Assembly: GCF_014196225.1 (NCBI RefSeq)
Contig: NZ_JACIDI010000001.1
Location: 280,808 to 336,292 of the forward strand
Length of the DNA stretch: 55,485 bases
DNA from: Bacteroides pyogenes
Lineage (GTDB): Bacteria > Bacteroidota > Bacteroidia > Bacteroidales > Bacteroidaceae
Direction of reading: 5' to 3'
Part shown: positions 29,858 to 38,157 of the stretch, piece after piece
How the letters are laid out: each line of letters opens with the position of its first letter
How positions within the stretch are numbered: the first letter of the stretch is position 1
Position numbers and translations under genes: made by a program
Notes under the pieces: generated by a model
What the model saw: the letters and a program-made list of their open reading frames with translations, nothing else
What the model was told of the DNA's origin: nothing
Database searches by the model: none

Positions 29858-32800
29858 TTATTCAGCATCCCAGTTGCCTTTTGCCAATCGCTTGTAGCTG
29901 TTGTAACGCCATTTTGCGTTTTCTTCGGCAGCTTGGAACAGTTCTTCGGCTTCGGCAGGATATTGCTTCATTACCGATGCGTAACGAACCTCGCCTTTCA
30001 AGAAACCTTGGAAGTCTTCCCACTTCGGCTCTTTGCTGTCGAGCTGGAACGGATTCTTCCCTTCTGCTTCCAGTTCGGGATTGTAACGCCACAGGTGCCA
30101 GTAACCGCATGCAACCGCTTTGGCTTCTTCTTCCTGAGTCTTACCCATACCGGCTTTCAATCCGTGGCTGATACACGGAGCGTAAGCGATGATGAGCGAC
30201 GGACCCGGATATGCTTCGGCTTCGCGGATGGCTTTCAGTGTTTGAGCCTGATCGGCGCCCATTGCAATCTGTGCTACGTATACATAGCCGTAAGTAGTTG
30301 CCATCAGACCGAGATCTTTTTTGCGTACACGCTTGCCGGCTGCGGCAAATTTCGCAATGGCGCCCACAGGAGTTGCCTTAGACGATTGACCGCCCGTATT
30401 GGAATAAACCTCTGTGTCGAGAACAAGGATGTTCACATCTTTGCCGGAAGCGATTACGTGGTCGAGACCTCCGTAGCCGATATCGTATGAAGCGCCGTCG
30501 CCACCGATGATCCACTGGCTGCGTTTTACCAGATAATGTTTCAGTTCGGCAATCTGGCGGCAGTGTTCGCACTTGTCTTTCGCGCCTTCTACCAGCGGAA
30601 TGATCTTGGCGGCCAGTTCTTTTGTCTTGTCGGCGTCGAGCATGTTTTCGATCCATTCTTTGAACAGCTCTTTGTGTTCGGCAGAGCAAGAGTCACCGGC
30701 GATGGCTTCGTTCATTATTTTAACGATACGCGCGCGCATCTTCTCGTTGGCCAGTTCCATACCCAAACCGAATTCGCAGAAGTCTTCGAACAATGAGTTC
30801 GCCCATGCCGGACCGTGTCCTTGTTCGTTGGTCGTATACGGAGTAGAGGGCACGGAGCCTGAGTAGATGGAAGAACATCCGGTGGCGTTGGCAACCATTT
30901 CGCGGTCGCCGAACAACTGAGTGATCAGTTTAACGTACGGAGTTTCGCCGCAACCTGAACAAGCGCCCGAGAATTCGAACAGCGGAGTAGCGAACTGAGA
31001 GTTCTTCACGTTTGCTTTGATGTCTACCAAATGCTGCTTGCTCTTCACATTGTCTGCGCAGTAAGTCCAGTTTTCCGCTTCTGCCAACTGGCTTTCGAGG
31101 TGTTTCATGGTCAGAGCCTTGCCGCCCTTCTTCGGATTGCCCGGACAAACATCGGCACAGTTGCCGCAACCCAGACAGTCGAGTACGTCGACCTGAATGC
31201 GGAATGTCATGCCGTCGAATGCTTTTCCTACGGCTTTCAGCTGTTCGAAGTTGGCGCCCTTCTGTTCTTCGGCATCCAATACGAACGGACGGATGGAAGC
31301 GTGGGGACAAACGTAAGCACACTTGTTACACTGGATACAGTTTTCGGGATTCCATTCCGGAACGAAAGCCGCTACGCCGCGTTTCTCGAATTTGGCTGTT
31401 CCCTGATGCCAAGTACCGTCTTCGATTCCTTTGAATGCCGATACCGGAAGCAGGTCGCCGTCTTGCGCGTTGATGGGGCGAACCACTTCGTTGATGAATG
31501 CCGGATCGTTGTTTTCCACTTTCGCATCATCGGGAAGATTGGCCCAAGCCGGATCGACGGTGAGCTGTTTGTATTCGCCGCCACGGTCTACTGCCGCATA
31601 GTTCTTGTTCACCACGTCTTCGCCCTTCTTGCCGTATGACTTGACGATGAACTTCTTCATCTGTTCTACAGCCTGATCTACGGGGATAACGTTCGTAATG
31701 CGGAAGAATGCCGACTGAAGGATGGTGTTGGTACGGTTGCCCAATCCGATTTCCTGTGCAATCTGGGTAGCATTGATGTAGTATACCGAAATATTGTTCT
31801 TGGCGAAATATCTTTTCACCTTGTTGGGCAGGTGCTTAGCCAGTTCTTCTCCTTCCCAGATGGTGTTGAGTAAGAAAGAACCGTTCTTTTGCAAACCGCG
31901 CGTTACGTCGTACATGTGCAGGTAGGCCTGTACGTGGCAAGCCACGAAATTCGGAGTATTTACCAGATAAGTGGAACGAATCGGGTTGTCGCCGAAACGC
32001 AGGTGCGAACAGGTGAAACCTCCCGACTTCTTCGAGTCGTAAGAGAAATAAGCCTGACAGTATTTGTTCGTGTTGTCGCCGATAATCTTCACCGAGTTCT
32101 TGTTGGCACCTACCGTACCGTCGGCTCCCAGACCGTAGAACTTGGCTTCGAACATGCCTTCGCCGCCCAGAGCCAACTCTTCTTTCATCGGAAGCGAGGT
32201 GAATGTCACGTCGTCTACGATACCGATGGTGAAGTGGTTCTTCGGCATCGGCAAAGCCAGATTCTCGAATACGGAGAGGATCTGTGCCGGAGTAGTGTCT
32301 TTCGAGCTGAGGCCATAGCGTCCGCCAACGATCACCGGAGCGTTTTCTTGTCCGTAGAAACAGTTTTTCACGTCAAGATACAGCGGTTCGCCGTTAGCGC
32401 CCGGTTCTTTCGTGCGGTCGAGCACGGCAATGTTCTTCGCTGTCTTGGGAACGGCTGCGAGGAAGTGCTTGGCAGAGAACGGACGGTACAAGTGTACGGC
32501 AACCATACCTACCTTTTCGCCTTGGGCTACCAAGTGGTCGATGGCTTCGCGGGCGGCTTCCGTCACAGAACCCATAGCGATGATCACGCGGTCTGCGTCT
32601 TCGGCGCCGTAGTAGTTGAACAAGCCATAGTTGCGGCCGGTAATCTTGTTGATTTCGTTCATGTATTCTTCTACGATGGCGGGAACTGCTTCATAGTAGC
32701 TGTTTCCCGATTCGCGGTGCTGGAAGAAGTGGTCGGGGTTTTCGGCCATACCGCGGGCAACCGGCTTCATCGGGTTCAATGCACGGGCACGGAATTCGGC

Positions 32801-33406
32801 CAACGCTTTTTGGTCGATCAGCGGAGCGAGGTCTTCGTTCTCCAGCATTTCAATTTTCTGGATTTCGTGAGAAGTACGGAATCCGTCGAAGAAGTTCATG
32901 AACGGTACACGTGCTTTGATGGTAGAAAGGTGGGCAACACCCGCCAAGTCCATAACCTCCTGTACGGAACCTTCGGCCAGCATGGCGAATCCTGTCTGGC
33001 GTGCCGACATGACGTCTTGGTGGTCGCCGAAGATAGAAAGCGCGTGCGAAGCGATGGTACGTGCCGATACATGGAATACGCAAGGCAAAAACTCGCCGGC
33101 GATTTTATACATGTTGGGGATCATCAAAAGAAGACCCTGAGAAGCAGTATAAGTGGTAGTCAAAGCTCCCGCCTGAAGCGAACCGTGCACCGCACCGGCA
33201 GCGCCGCCTTCAGATTGCATTTCCTGAACCAATACTGTTTCGCCGAAGATGTTCTTGCGTCCTGCGGCAGCCCATTCGTCTACGTACTCGGCCATAGTCG
33301 AAGAAGGGGTGATGGGGTAGATGGCGGCTACTTCGGAGAACATATATGAAATATGCGCGGCAGCCTGATTACCATCACAAGTGATGAATTTCTTCTGTTT
33401 AGTCAT
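29858..33406 (-). CDS. nifJ: Pyruvate:ferredoxin (flavodoxin) oxidoreductase
   Basis: This 1182-residue homodimer-type PFOR converts pyruvate and CoA to acetyl-CoA and CO2, reducing ferredoxin. The N-terminal pyruvate-binding domain starts near ITCDGNQAAAHISYMFSEVAAIYPITPSS. Two [4Fe-4S] motifs are visible (CIQCNKCAYVCPH and CLGCGNCADVCPG, about residues 690-760), then the proximal cluster Cys pair in CSGCGETPY. The thiamine-diphosphate motif is GDGASYDIGYGGLDH followed by NTGGQSSK. Length and domain order are normal. It supplies reduced ferredoxin, one of the two electron donors for the bifurcating hydrogenase at 5.1-9.3 kb. It lies 30 bases behind an AAA ATPase gene, probably in the same transcript. 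Confidence 0.97.
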   Translation of the reverse strand: MTKQKKFITCDGNQAAAHISYMFSEVAAIYPITPSSTMAEYVDEWAAAGRKNIFGETVLVQEMQSEGGAAGAVHGSLQAGALTTTYTASQGLLLMIPNMYKIAGEFLPCVFHVSARTIASHALSIFGDHQDVMSARQTGFAMLAEGSVQEVMDLAGVAHLSTIKARVPFMNFFDGFRTSHEIQKIEMLENEDLAPLIDQKALAEFRARALNPMKPVARGMAENPDHFFQHRESGNSYYEAVPAIVEEYMNEINKITGRNYGLFNYYGAEDADRVIIAMGSVTEAAREAIDHLVAQGEKVGMVAVHLYRPFSAKHFLAAVPKTAKNIAVLDRTKEPGANGEPLYLDVKNCFYGQENAPVIVGGRYGLSSKDTTPAQILSVFENLALPMPKNHFTIGIVDDVTFTSLPMKEELALGGEGMFEAKFYGLGADGTVGANKNSVKIIGDNTNKYCQAYFSYDSKKSGGFTCSHLRFGDNPIRSTYLVNTPNFVACHVQAYLHMYDVTRGLQKNGSFLLNTIWEGEELAKHLPNKVKRYFAKNNISVYYINATQIAQEIGLGNRTNTILQSAFFRITNVIPVDQAVEQMKKFIVKSYGKKGEDVVNKNYAAVDRGGEYKQLTVDPAWANLPDDAKVENNDPAFINEVVRPINAQDGDLLPVSAFKGIEDGTWHQGTAKFEKRGVAAFVPEWNPENCIQCNKCAYVCPHASIRPFVLDAEEQKGANFEQLKAVGKAFDGMTFRIQVDVLDCLGCGNCADVCPGNPKKGGKALTMKHLESQLAEAENWTYCADNVKSKQHLVDIKANVKNSQFATPLFEFSGACSGCGETPYVKLITQLFGDREMVANATGCSSIYSGSVPSTPYTTNEQGHGPAWANSLFEDFCEFGLGMELANEKMRARIVKIMNEAIAGDSCSAEHKELFKEWIENMLDADKTKELAAKIIPLVEGAKDKCEHCRQIAELKHYLVKRSQWIIGGDGASYDIGYGGLDHVIASGKDVNILVLDTEVYSNTGGQSSKATPVGAIAKFAAAGKRVRKKDLGLMATTYGYVYVAQIAMGADQAQTLKAIREAEAYPGPSLIIAYAPCISHGLKAGMGKTQEEEAKAVACGYWHLWRYNPELEAEGKNPFQLDSKEPKWEDFQGFLKGEVRYASVMKQYPAEAEELFQAAEENAKWRYNSYKRLAKGNWDAE

Positions 33407-33436
33407 AACTACATTAATATTTAAGTAAATAAATCG

Positions 33437-34615
33437 CTAATATAAAAAGCCGAACATCCAGAGGGGGATTTGGTTTCCTCTGCCTATCTCCGCCTTATGA
33501 AGCGCGTAGGTCACGTTCGGATTGTTTTTTATCTTGGCTCCTTCACAGCAGATTTTAAACGGTCTGGTATCGTCTACCATGAAAGAAATATTCTTGTCTC
33601 CCTTATGCACTTTGTGGTCTTTCCACAGGGTGTTGGTGAAGAAAGTGTCCAATACGTCCTGCTCTTCCACTTTCACCGGGAAGATGGAGTACATCAGATT
33701 GGAGTTGTGCATCAATATCTTCGACGGCTTCTTGGGGAACTCTTCTCCCTTCGGATACACCAAGTTGATGAGGCGCGCGTCGGCCAGATACTTGATGTAG
33801 TTCATCACTGTGGCGCGCGAGGTTTGTATATCGCTTGCCAGTTGGCTCACGTTCGGCGCTTTCGGACCGTCTACCGCCAGCAGGTACAGCAGCTTTTTTA
33901 TTTTGGGAAGATATTTCAGCTCTATTTGCTTAATCAGCAGGATGTCTACTTCGAGCATCATGTTCATCGTCTTCAATAAATTCTCCGAGAAGTTGCGTTT
34001 CTCGAGGAAGAAAGGGTAGAAACCATGATGTATGTAATCTTGAAAATAGTTCAACGGGTGTACTTTCGAGAGGATGCCTTTGGCTATTTGTTCGTGGTTG
34101 GCAAGAATCTCTTCGAGAGTGTAAGCGCGGAACTTCATTCCGGTTTGCAGGTTCAGGAACTCTCTGAACGAGAAGCCGCGAAGGTTGTAGCTTTTCACAA
34201 TGTCGCGCAGCTCGAGGTTTTCCTCTTTCAGCCGCATGACGGACGATCCGGTAAAGACTATCTTCAGGTTCGGGAAACGGTCGTAGCACATACGAAGTTC
34301 CTTGCTCCATTCCGGATGCTTGAACACTTGGTCGATCAATAGCACTTTTCCGCCGCGTTTCTGAAATTCGTAAGCGAAGTCTACTAAGCTGTGTCCCGAG
34401 AAATAGAAATTGTTCATGTTGATGAACAGGCAAGAGCGGTCGGTACCGAACTTCTCTTTGGCATATTGGAGGAGGAAAGTCGTTTTTCCTACGCCACGGC
34501 TACCTTTGATGCCGATCAGGCGGTCGCTCCAATCTATCTCGTCCATGAGGTCGCGTCGGACAGGAGCATTCGTATGCTCGACAAGATAGTTGTGTGTGCG
34601 GTAGAATGATTCCAT
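33437..34615 (-). CDS. AAA-family ATPase with DUF4143-type C-terminus
   Basis: This 392-residue cytoplasmic protein has a Walker A motif (GSRGVGKTT, residues 38-46), a Walker B-like strand (KVLLIDQV, about 90) and the sensor IVFTGSSVMRL. The C-terminal half contains RGFSFREFLNLQTG, typical of the AAA_14/DUF4143 family, followed by a helix-turn-helix-like segment (PNVSQLASDIQTSRATVMNYIKYL). The family is abundant in Bacteroidetes but its function is not settled. It has a very good promoter and is followed after 30 bases by nifJ on the same strand, an odd partner for a central metabolic gene. Confidence 0.88.
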   Translation of the reverse strand: MESFYRTHNYLVEHTNAPVRRDLMDEIDWSDRLIGIKGSRGVGKTTFLLQYAKEKFGTDRSCLFINMNNFYFSGHSLVDFAYEFQKRGGKVLLIDQVFKHPEWSKELRMCYDRFPNLKIVFTGSSVMRLKEENLELRDIVKSYNLRGFSFREFLNLQTGMKFRAYTLEEILANHEQIAKGILSKVHPLNYFQDYIHHGFYPFFLEKRNFSENLLKTMNMMLEVDILLIKQIELKYLPKIKKLLYLLAVDGPKAPNVSQLASDIQTSRATVMNYIKYLADARLINLVYPKGEEFPKKPSKILMHNSNLMYSIFPVKVEEQDVLDTFFTNTLWKDHKVHKGDKNISFMVDDTRPFKICCEGAKIKNNPNVTYALHKAEIGRGNQIPLWMFGFLY

Positions 34616-34639
34616 TTCGTTGCTTTGATTTTAGGTCGC

Positions 34640-34670
34640 AAATATAGTTCTTTTTTTAGTATTTGCAAAG
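34640..34670 (-). promoter_or_regulatory. Consensus promoter of the AAA-nifJ operon
   Basis: On the minus strand a -33 TTTG (34667-34670) and a -7 box TATATTTG (34640-34647) are separated by 19 bases, the full Bacteroides consensus. It lies 24 bases before the AAA gene ATG. Since only 30 bases separate that gene from nifJ, this is probably the main nifJ promoter too. Confidence 0.8.
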
Positions 34671-34807
34671 TAGAGATAGCAAATTTGTGCTTTTATTTAT
34701 TAGTTTGTCTTTATTGCCTGCTTCCCCGATTTCTTTTCCTCTGTGCCTGTTTTGCCGGGATAATGTTTCGGGCATCGCAACAGCGCTTCACATCCGGTAT
34801 TTTTGAC

Positions 34808-34815
34808 TACCTTTG
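34808..34815 (+). promoter_or_regulatory. -7 box of the ATP-grasp-like gene
   Basis: TACCTTTG, followed by CCG, fits the -7 consensus and lies 45 bases before the ATG at 34861 (60 before the alternative start at 34876). Confidence 0.55.
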
Positions 34816-34860
34816 CCGTGTGAATGCCGGATGAGGCAGAAAGGATTTTAAGCAAGAAAA

Positions 34861-36081
34861 ATGTTGTACGAAATGACGGGGAAACGTCTTTATATATTCA
34901 ATCCGGAGCACGACTTGGCGTTGGCAAGCGGCGAAAGCCATTACATGGCTCCGGCGTCGGCACGGCAAATGGCTTCCGATTTGGCTTTGCTTCCGGTGTG
35001 GTATGCCGGGGATGGGAATGCCGTATTGGCTCCTTCGGCGTATGCGGCGGATTTTCTGAAAGAGATGCAAGAGCGGCTGGGAATGCGGGTGGAACTGGTC
35101 ACTCCGCCCGAAGTGGCGGATGCGGCAGGCTATTCGTTTTCTCCGTGGGGATGGGATCCGGCTTTGCGGCGACGGCTGCTTTCGTTGGGCGCCGCCGAAT
35201 CGAGCCTCCCTTCCGCCGGTGGTCTGGAAGCGTTGAGAACGTATTCCCACCGTTCGCATGCGGCGGCATTGCTTCGGACATTGCAAACGGACGAGTATTT
35301 TTGCGGCGAAGCCTTTTACCTGAAGACGCCCGACGAGTGGCGGAGCTTTGTGGAAGGGCGGGAGAACTGCCTGTTGAAAGCTCCTCTTTCGGGCAGCGGC
35401 AAGGGGCTGAACTGGTGCAAAGGAGCATATACTTCGTTCATTTCGGGCTGGTGCGAGCGTATCGGCGCTTCGCAAGGCGGGGTGATTGGCGAGCCTGTGT
35501 ACCGGAAGACAGCCGATTTTGCCATGGAGTTTCATTCCGACGGCAGGGGAGCGGTGGCTTTCGCGGGCTATTCCCTGTTCCGAACCGGAGGAAGCGGCAT
35601 GTACGAAGGCAACTACTTGTTGAGCAACGAACGCATCCGGGAGAAACTTTCCGCTTATGTTCCCGTCGGGGCGATAGAGCGGTTGAAAGTTCGTCTGGAG
35701 GAAGAATTGTCGAGGCTCATCGGCTCTGTCTGCGAGGGTTATCTGGGAGTGGATATGATGATTTGCCATTTCCCGGGTGAGAAGCCTTGCCACCGGATAC
35801 ATCCTTGTGTGGAAATCAACCTGCGGATGAATATGGGAGTGGTGGCGCGGTGCGTGAAAGACCGTTATATGGCAGCGGATGCCGAAGGAGAAATGCGTAT
35901 CGGCTACCATCACGCAGAGGGAGAAGCGCTGGCGGAACACCGGCGGATGGCGGCGGCCTTTCCGCTTGAAATAGAGGACGGGAAGATTCGCTCGGGCTAT
36001 CTGTCGCTGGTTCCGGTGAGCAAGCACAGCAAATACAGGGCTTGGATGATTTGCGGGGAACACGCTTCCGAATCGCTGTAG
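34861..36081 (+). CDS. Uncharacterised ATP-grasp-like protein
   Basis: This 406-residue cytoplasmic protein has no name that I know. The N-terminal part begins LYIFNPEHDLALASG. The middle and C-terminal parts have features of the ATP-grasp fold: a lysine-containing strand and glycine-rich loop (LLKAPLSGSGKGLNW, about residue 185), a strand ending in VIGEPVYRK, and a metal-site-like segment GYLGVDMMI...CVEINLRMNMG (about 300-330) where Asp, Glu and Asn would bind Mg-ATP. ATP-grasp enzymes join a carboxylate to an amine or thiol through an acyl phosphate, so a ligase role is plausible but unproven. An internal ATG at 34876 is possible. High GC compared with its neighbours. Confidence 0.75.
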   Translation: MLYEMTGKRLYIFNPEHDLALASGESHYMAPASARQMASDLALLPVWYAGDGNAVLAPSAYAADFLKEMQERLGMRVELVTPPEVADAAGYSFSPWGWDPALRRRLLSLGAAESSLPSAGGLEALRTYSHRSHAAALLRTLQTDEYFCGEAFYLKTPDEWRSFVEGRENCLLKAPLSGSGKGLNWCKGAYTSFISGWCERIGASQGGVIGEPVYRKTADFAMEFHSDGRGAVAFAGYSLFRTGGSGMYEGNYLLSNERIREKLSAYVPVGAIERLKVRLEEELSRLIGSVCEGYLGVDMMICHFPGEKPCHRIHPCVEINLRMNMGVVARCVKDRYMAADAEGEMRIGYHHAEGEALAEHRRMAAAFPLEIEDGKIRSGYLSLVPVSKHSKYRAWMICGEHASESL

Positions 36082-36186
36082 GTGGCGGCATCTGCGTTTG
36101 CGGGTAAGGGAACGGACGCTTGCTTAGCCTGTCACTGCGTTGCCGCATTTCGATTGATGGCAACCGGAAACTGCGCTCATGGCAAA

Positions 36187-36582
36187 CAGGGGTTTTATTT
36201 ATTCCCAATGAAAGCTCTGTTTATAACCGATAAAGTTTCTGTTTGCGGTCAGCAGAGTTTCTGTTTGTAATCAGCAGAGCTTTTGTTTGTAATCGATAGA
36301 GCTTCTGTTTTCAGTCAACAGAACTTCTGTTTGCGGTCAGCAGAGCTTTTGTTTGCGGTCAGCAGAGCTTTTGTTTGCGGTCAGCAGAGCTTTTGTTTGC
36401 GGTCAGCAGAGCTTTTGTTTGTTTTCAATAGAACTTCTGTTTGTAATCAACAGAGCTTCTGTTTTCAGTCAACAGAGTTTCTGCTTGCAGCCAACAGAAC
36501 TTTTATTTGTAATCAATAGAATTTTTGTCTCTCACCGATAGAGTTTTGTTTATAGTAAACAGAGGTTTTGTTTGCAGTCCGT
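36187..36582. repeat. 22-bp tandem array, about 18 units
   Basis: Units close to CAGAGCTTTTGTTTGCGGT plus CAG begin at 36187, 36209 and so on every 22 bases up to 36539, with only the last step (to 36560) being 21. Units 36341-36428 are nearly identical; the outer units are more diverged, as expected if the centre is youngest. The array fills the 511-base spacer between two convergent genes and ends about ten bases from the stop codon of the glycosidase gene. Confidence 0.97.
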
Positions 36583-36592
36583 TACTGAAAAC

Positions 36593-38050
36593 TTATTTTG
36601 CCAATTGCGCGGCTTCGCTTTCATTGCCGTATCGGTCGATGGCCGTTACAGCGAAATACTTTTTGGCAGTCCATACCCGTATCGGGGCATAAACATAGCG
36701 GGTGTCGCGAACGTTTTGCGCTACGATATTTTCCGCACGGCGGGTGTCTACGGGATATTCGTCGGAAGCATACACCACATACATCGGCGCGTTGTGCGGA
36801 TCGTTGTCCGTCGAGGCGCGCCATGTGAGCTCTGTATAGCCGTATTCGTCAGGCGTTGCTTTCAAGTCCGACGGTGCCGACGGGGCGATGTTGTCGAGCC
36901 ACTTCATCGGCGGTTGCAGTGCGGGATAAGCGTAGAAGTTTTCTATCAGTTCGTCGTAAAGCCCTTGTGTGTTCTCCATCAGATACTGCACACGGTAGTG
37001 TCCTTGCCCTGCCATGCCGTGATTGCGGATGAAGTTCATCTGCCGGTCTATCTCTTCACGGCTCCATTTCCCTTCGTCGGGATGGAGGAAATAAATGCCC
37101 AGACCGGGTATGATGTGCCTTCCGTTGCTCTGTTCCTGCCAGTCGAGTGCGAACGGGTAGAAGCTGTTTCCCTGAAAATACATCATCGGATATATCTGAT
37201 CTTGAATGCCTTCGCCCAGCCATCCCTGCGGGTCTTGGTACACTGTGAAGAAAGCGTTCCAGCCGTATGAAGAGTAGCGCGACGTGTCGCGGTATTTGCC
37301 TACGGGGCAGGTGCTTACTTTCACCCAAGGCTTCATGGCTTTTACACCTTTATATATATAGCGCACGATTTCGGTGATGTTGTCCCGGCGCCACTGGTCC
37401 GTAGTGCGTCCTTTGCTTAAACGCCGGAAGTCGTATTGGTCGGGGAAGCGGGGCGCATGTTCGGGATAACGCAGATAGTCGAAGTGTACGCCGTCTACAT
37501 CGTACCGGCCCACTACTTCCTTTACCAGCTTCATCAGATACTCTTTCGTGGAGGGATGCCCCGGATTGAGGAAATACTCGTTCTTATACGGCACGCAAAT
37601 GCTCTTCATCCGTTTCGTCACCGACTGTTTTCCGAGCGATGCCACATGCTTCTTGCTGCCCAGCGGAATGCTAACCATCCACGCATGGCATTCCATCCCC
37701 CGCTTGTGGCATTCTTCCACGGCAAAAGCAAGCGGGTCGTATCCCGGATCGCCACCCGCTCTGCCCGTCAGTATGGCGTTGAACGGTTCGATGTCCGAGC
37801 GATACAGCACGTCGCCGCGTGTGCGTGTCTGAAAAAGCACGGTGTTGAAGTTGGCGTCTTTCAGTTTGTCGAGTATATCCGTGAGCTCTTCCTTCTGCCG
37901 CCGGATGCTTTGGGGAGTCGTTGCTTTCGTTCGCGGCCAGTCCAAACCGTACACTGCCGTAACCCATGCGGCACGAACCTCCTGCTTGGGTTGCGCCGTG
38001 GCGGAGAAATATAAAAACGGAAATAAGAGAATAAAAAGATATCGCCTCAT
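36593..38050 (-). CDS. GHL10-type glycoside hydrolase (DUF187 family)
   Basis: This 485-residue protein has a signal peptide (cut after SATA, residue 19) and the family-10-like glycosidase domain known as GHL10, related to YngK of Bacillus. Hallmarks are EVRAAWVTAVYGLDWP at the mature N-terminus, the barrel strand FNTVLFQTRTRGDVLY, HAWMVSIP, and VDGVHFDYLRYP (about residue 195), whose Asp/Tyr motif is conserved. A C-terminal fibronectin-III-like domain (about 390-485) ends with YFAVTAIDRYGNES. The substrate is unknown; peptidoglycan-like glycans have been proposed for related proteins. It has its own -7 box. Confidence 0.88.
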   Translation of the reverse strand: MRRYLFILLFPFLYFSATAQPKQEVRAAWVTAVYGLDWPRTKATTPQSIRRQKEELTDILDKLKDANFNTVLFQTRTRGDVLYRSDIEPFNAILTGRAGGDPGYDPLAFAVEECHKRGMECHAWMVSIPLGSKKHVASLGKQSVTKRMKSICVPYKNEYFLNPGHPSTKEYLMKLVKEVVGRYDVDGVHFDYLRYPEHAPRFPDQYDFRRLSKGRTTDQWRRDNITEIVRYIYKGVKAMKPWVKVSTCPVGKYRDTSRYSSYGWNAFFTVYQDPQGWLGEGIQDQIYPMMYFQGNSFYPFALDWQEQSNGRHIIPGLGIYFLHPDEGKWSREEIDRQMNFIRNHGMAGQGHYRVQYLMENTQGLYDELIENFYAYPALQPPMKWLDNIAPSAPSDLKATPDEYGYTELTWRASTDNDPHNAPMYVVYASDEYPVDTRRAENIVAQNVRDTRYVYAPIRVWTAKKYFAVTAIDRYGNESEAAQLAK

Positions 38051-38078
38051 ACCCTTGCGCTTTTGTTTTAAATCCCCG

Positions 38079-38086
38079 CAAAGTTA
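38079..38086 (-). promoter_or_regulatory. -7 box of the GHL10 gene
   Basis: On the minus strand this reads TAACTTTG, 28 bases before the ATG at 38050. It shares the short spacer with the divergent cstA promoter. Confidence 0.6.
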
Positions 38087-38104
38087 GTAAAAGTGTCCGT
38101 AATA

Positions 38105-38136
38105 TTGGTTTGTGTCATGAGATTATGTTACATTTG
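38105..38136 (+). promoter_or_regulatory. Promoter of cstA
   Basis: TACATTTG at 38129-38136 is a perfect -7 box, 21 bases from the ATG. A TTG at 38105-38107 is 21 bases upstream, and a TTTG at 38109-38112 is somewhat too close. Confidence 0.65.
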
Positions 38137-38157
38137 CGCCAATAAATAGAGCATGCC

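Noticed and set aside
31889..33349. 486-codon frame opposite nifJ
   Set aside because: It is a shadow frame caused by codon bias in nifJ; the nifJ motifs on the other strand are unmistakable.
34807..36063. 418-codon minus-strand frame opposite the ATP-grasp-like gene
   Set aside because: It has unusual composition, full of Arg, His and Pro. The plus-strand frame has a promoter and conserved-looking motifs. High GC explains the open reverse frame.
36187..36582. CRISPR array
   Set aside because: The 22-bp units are directly joined without unique spacers, and no cas gene is present in the window.
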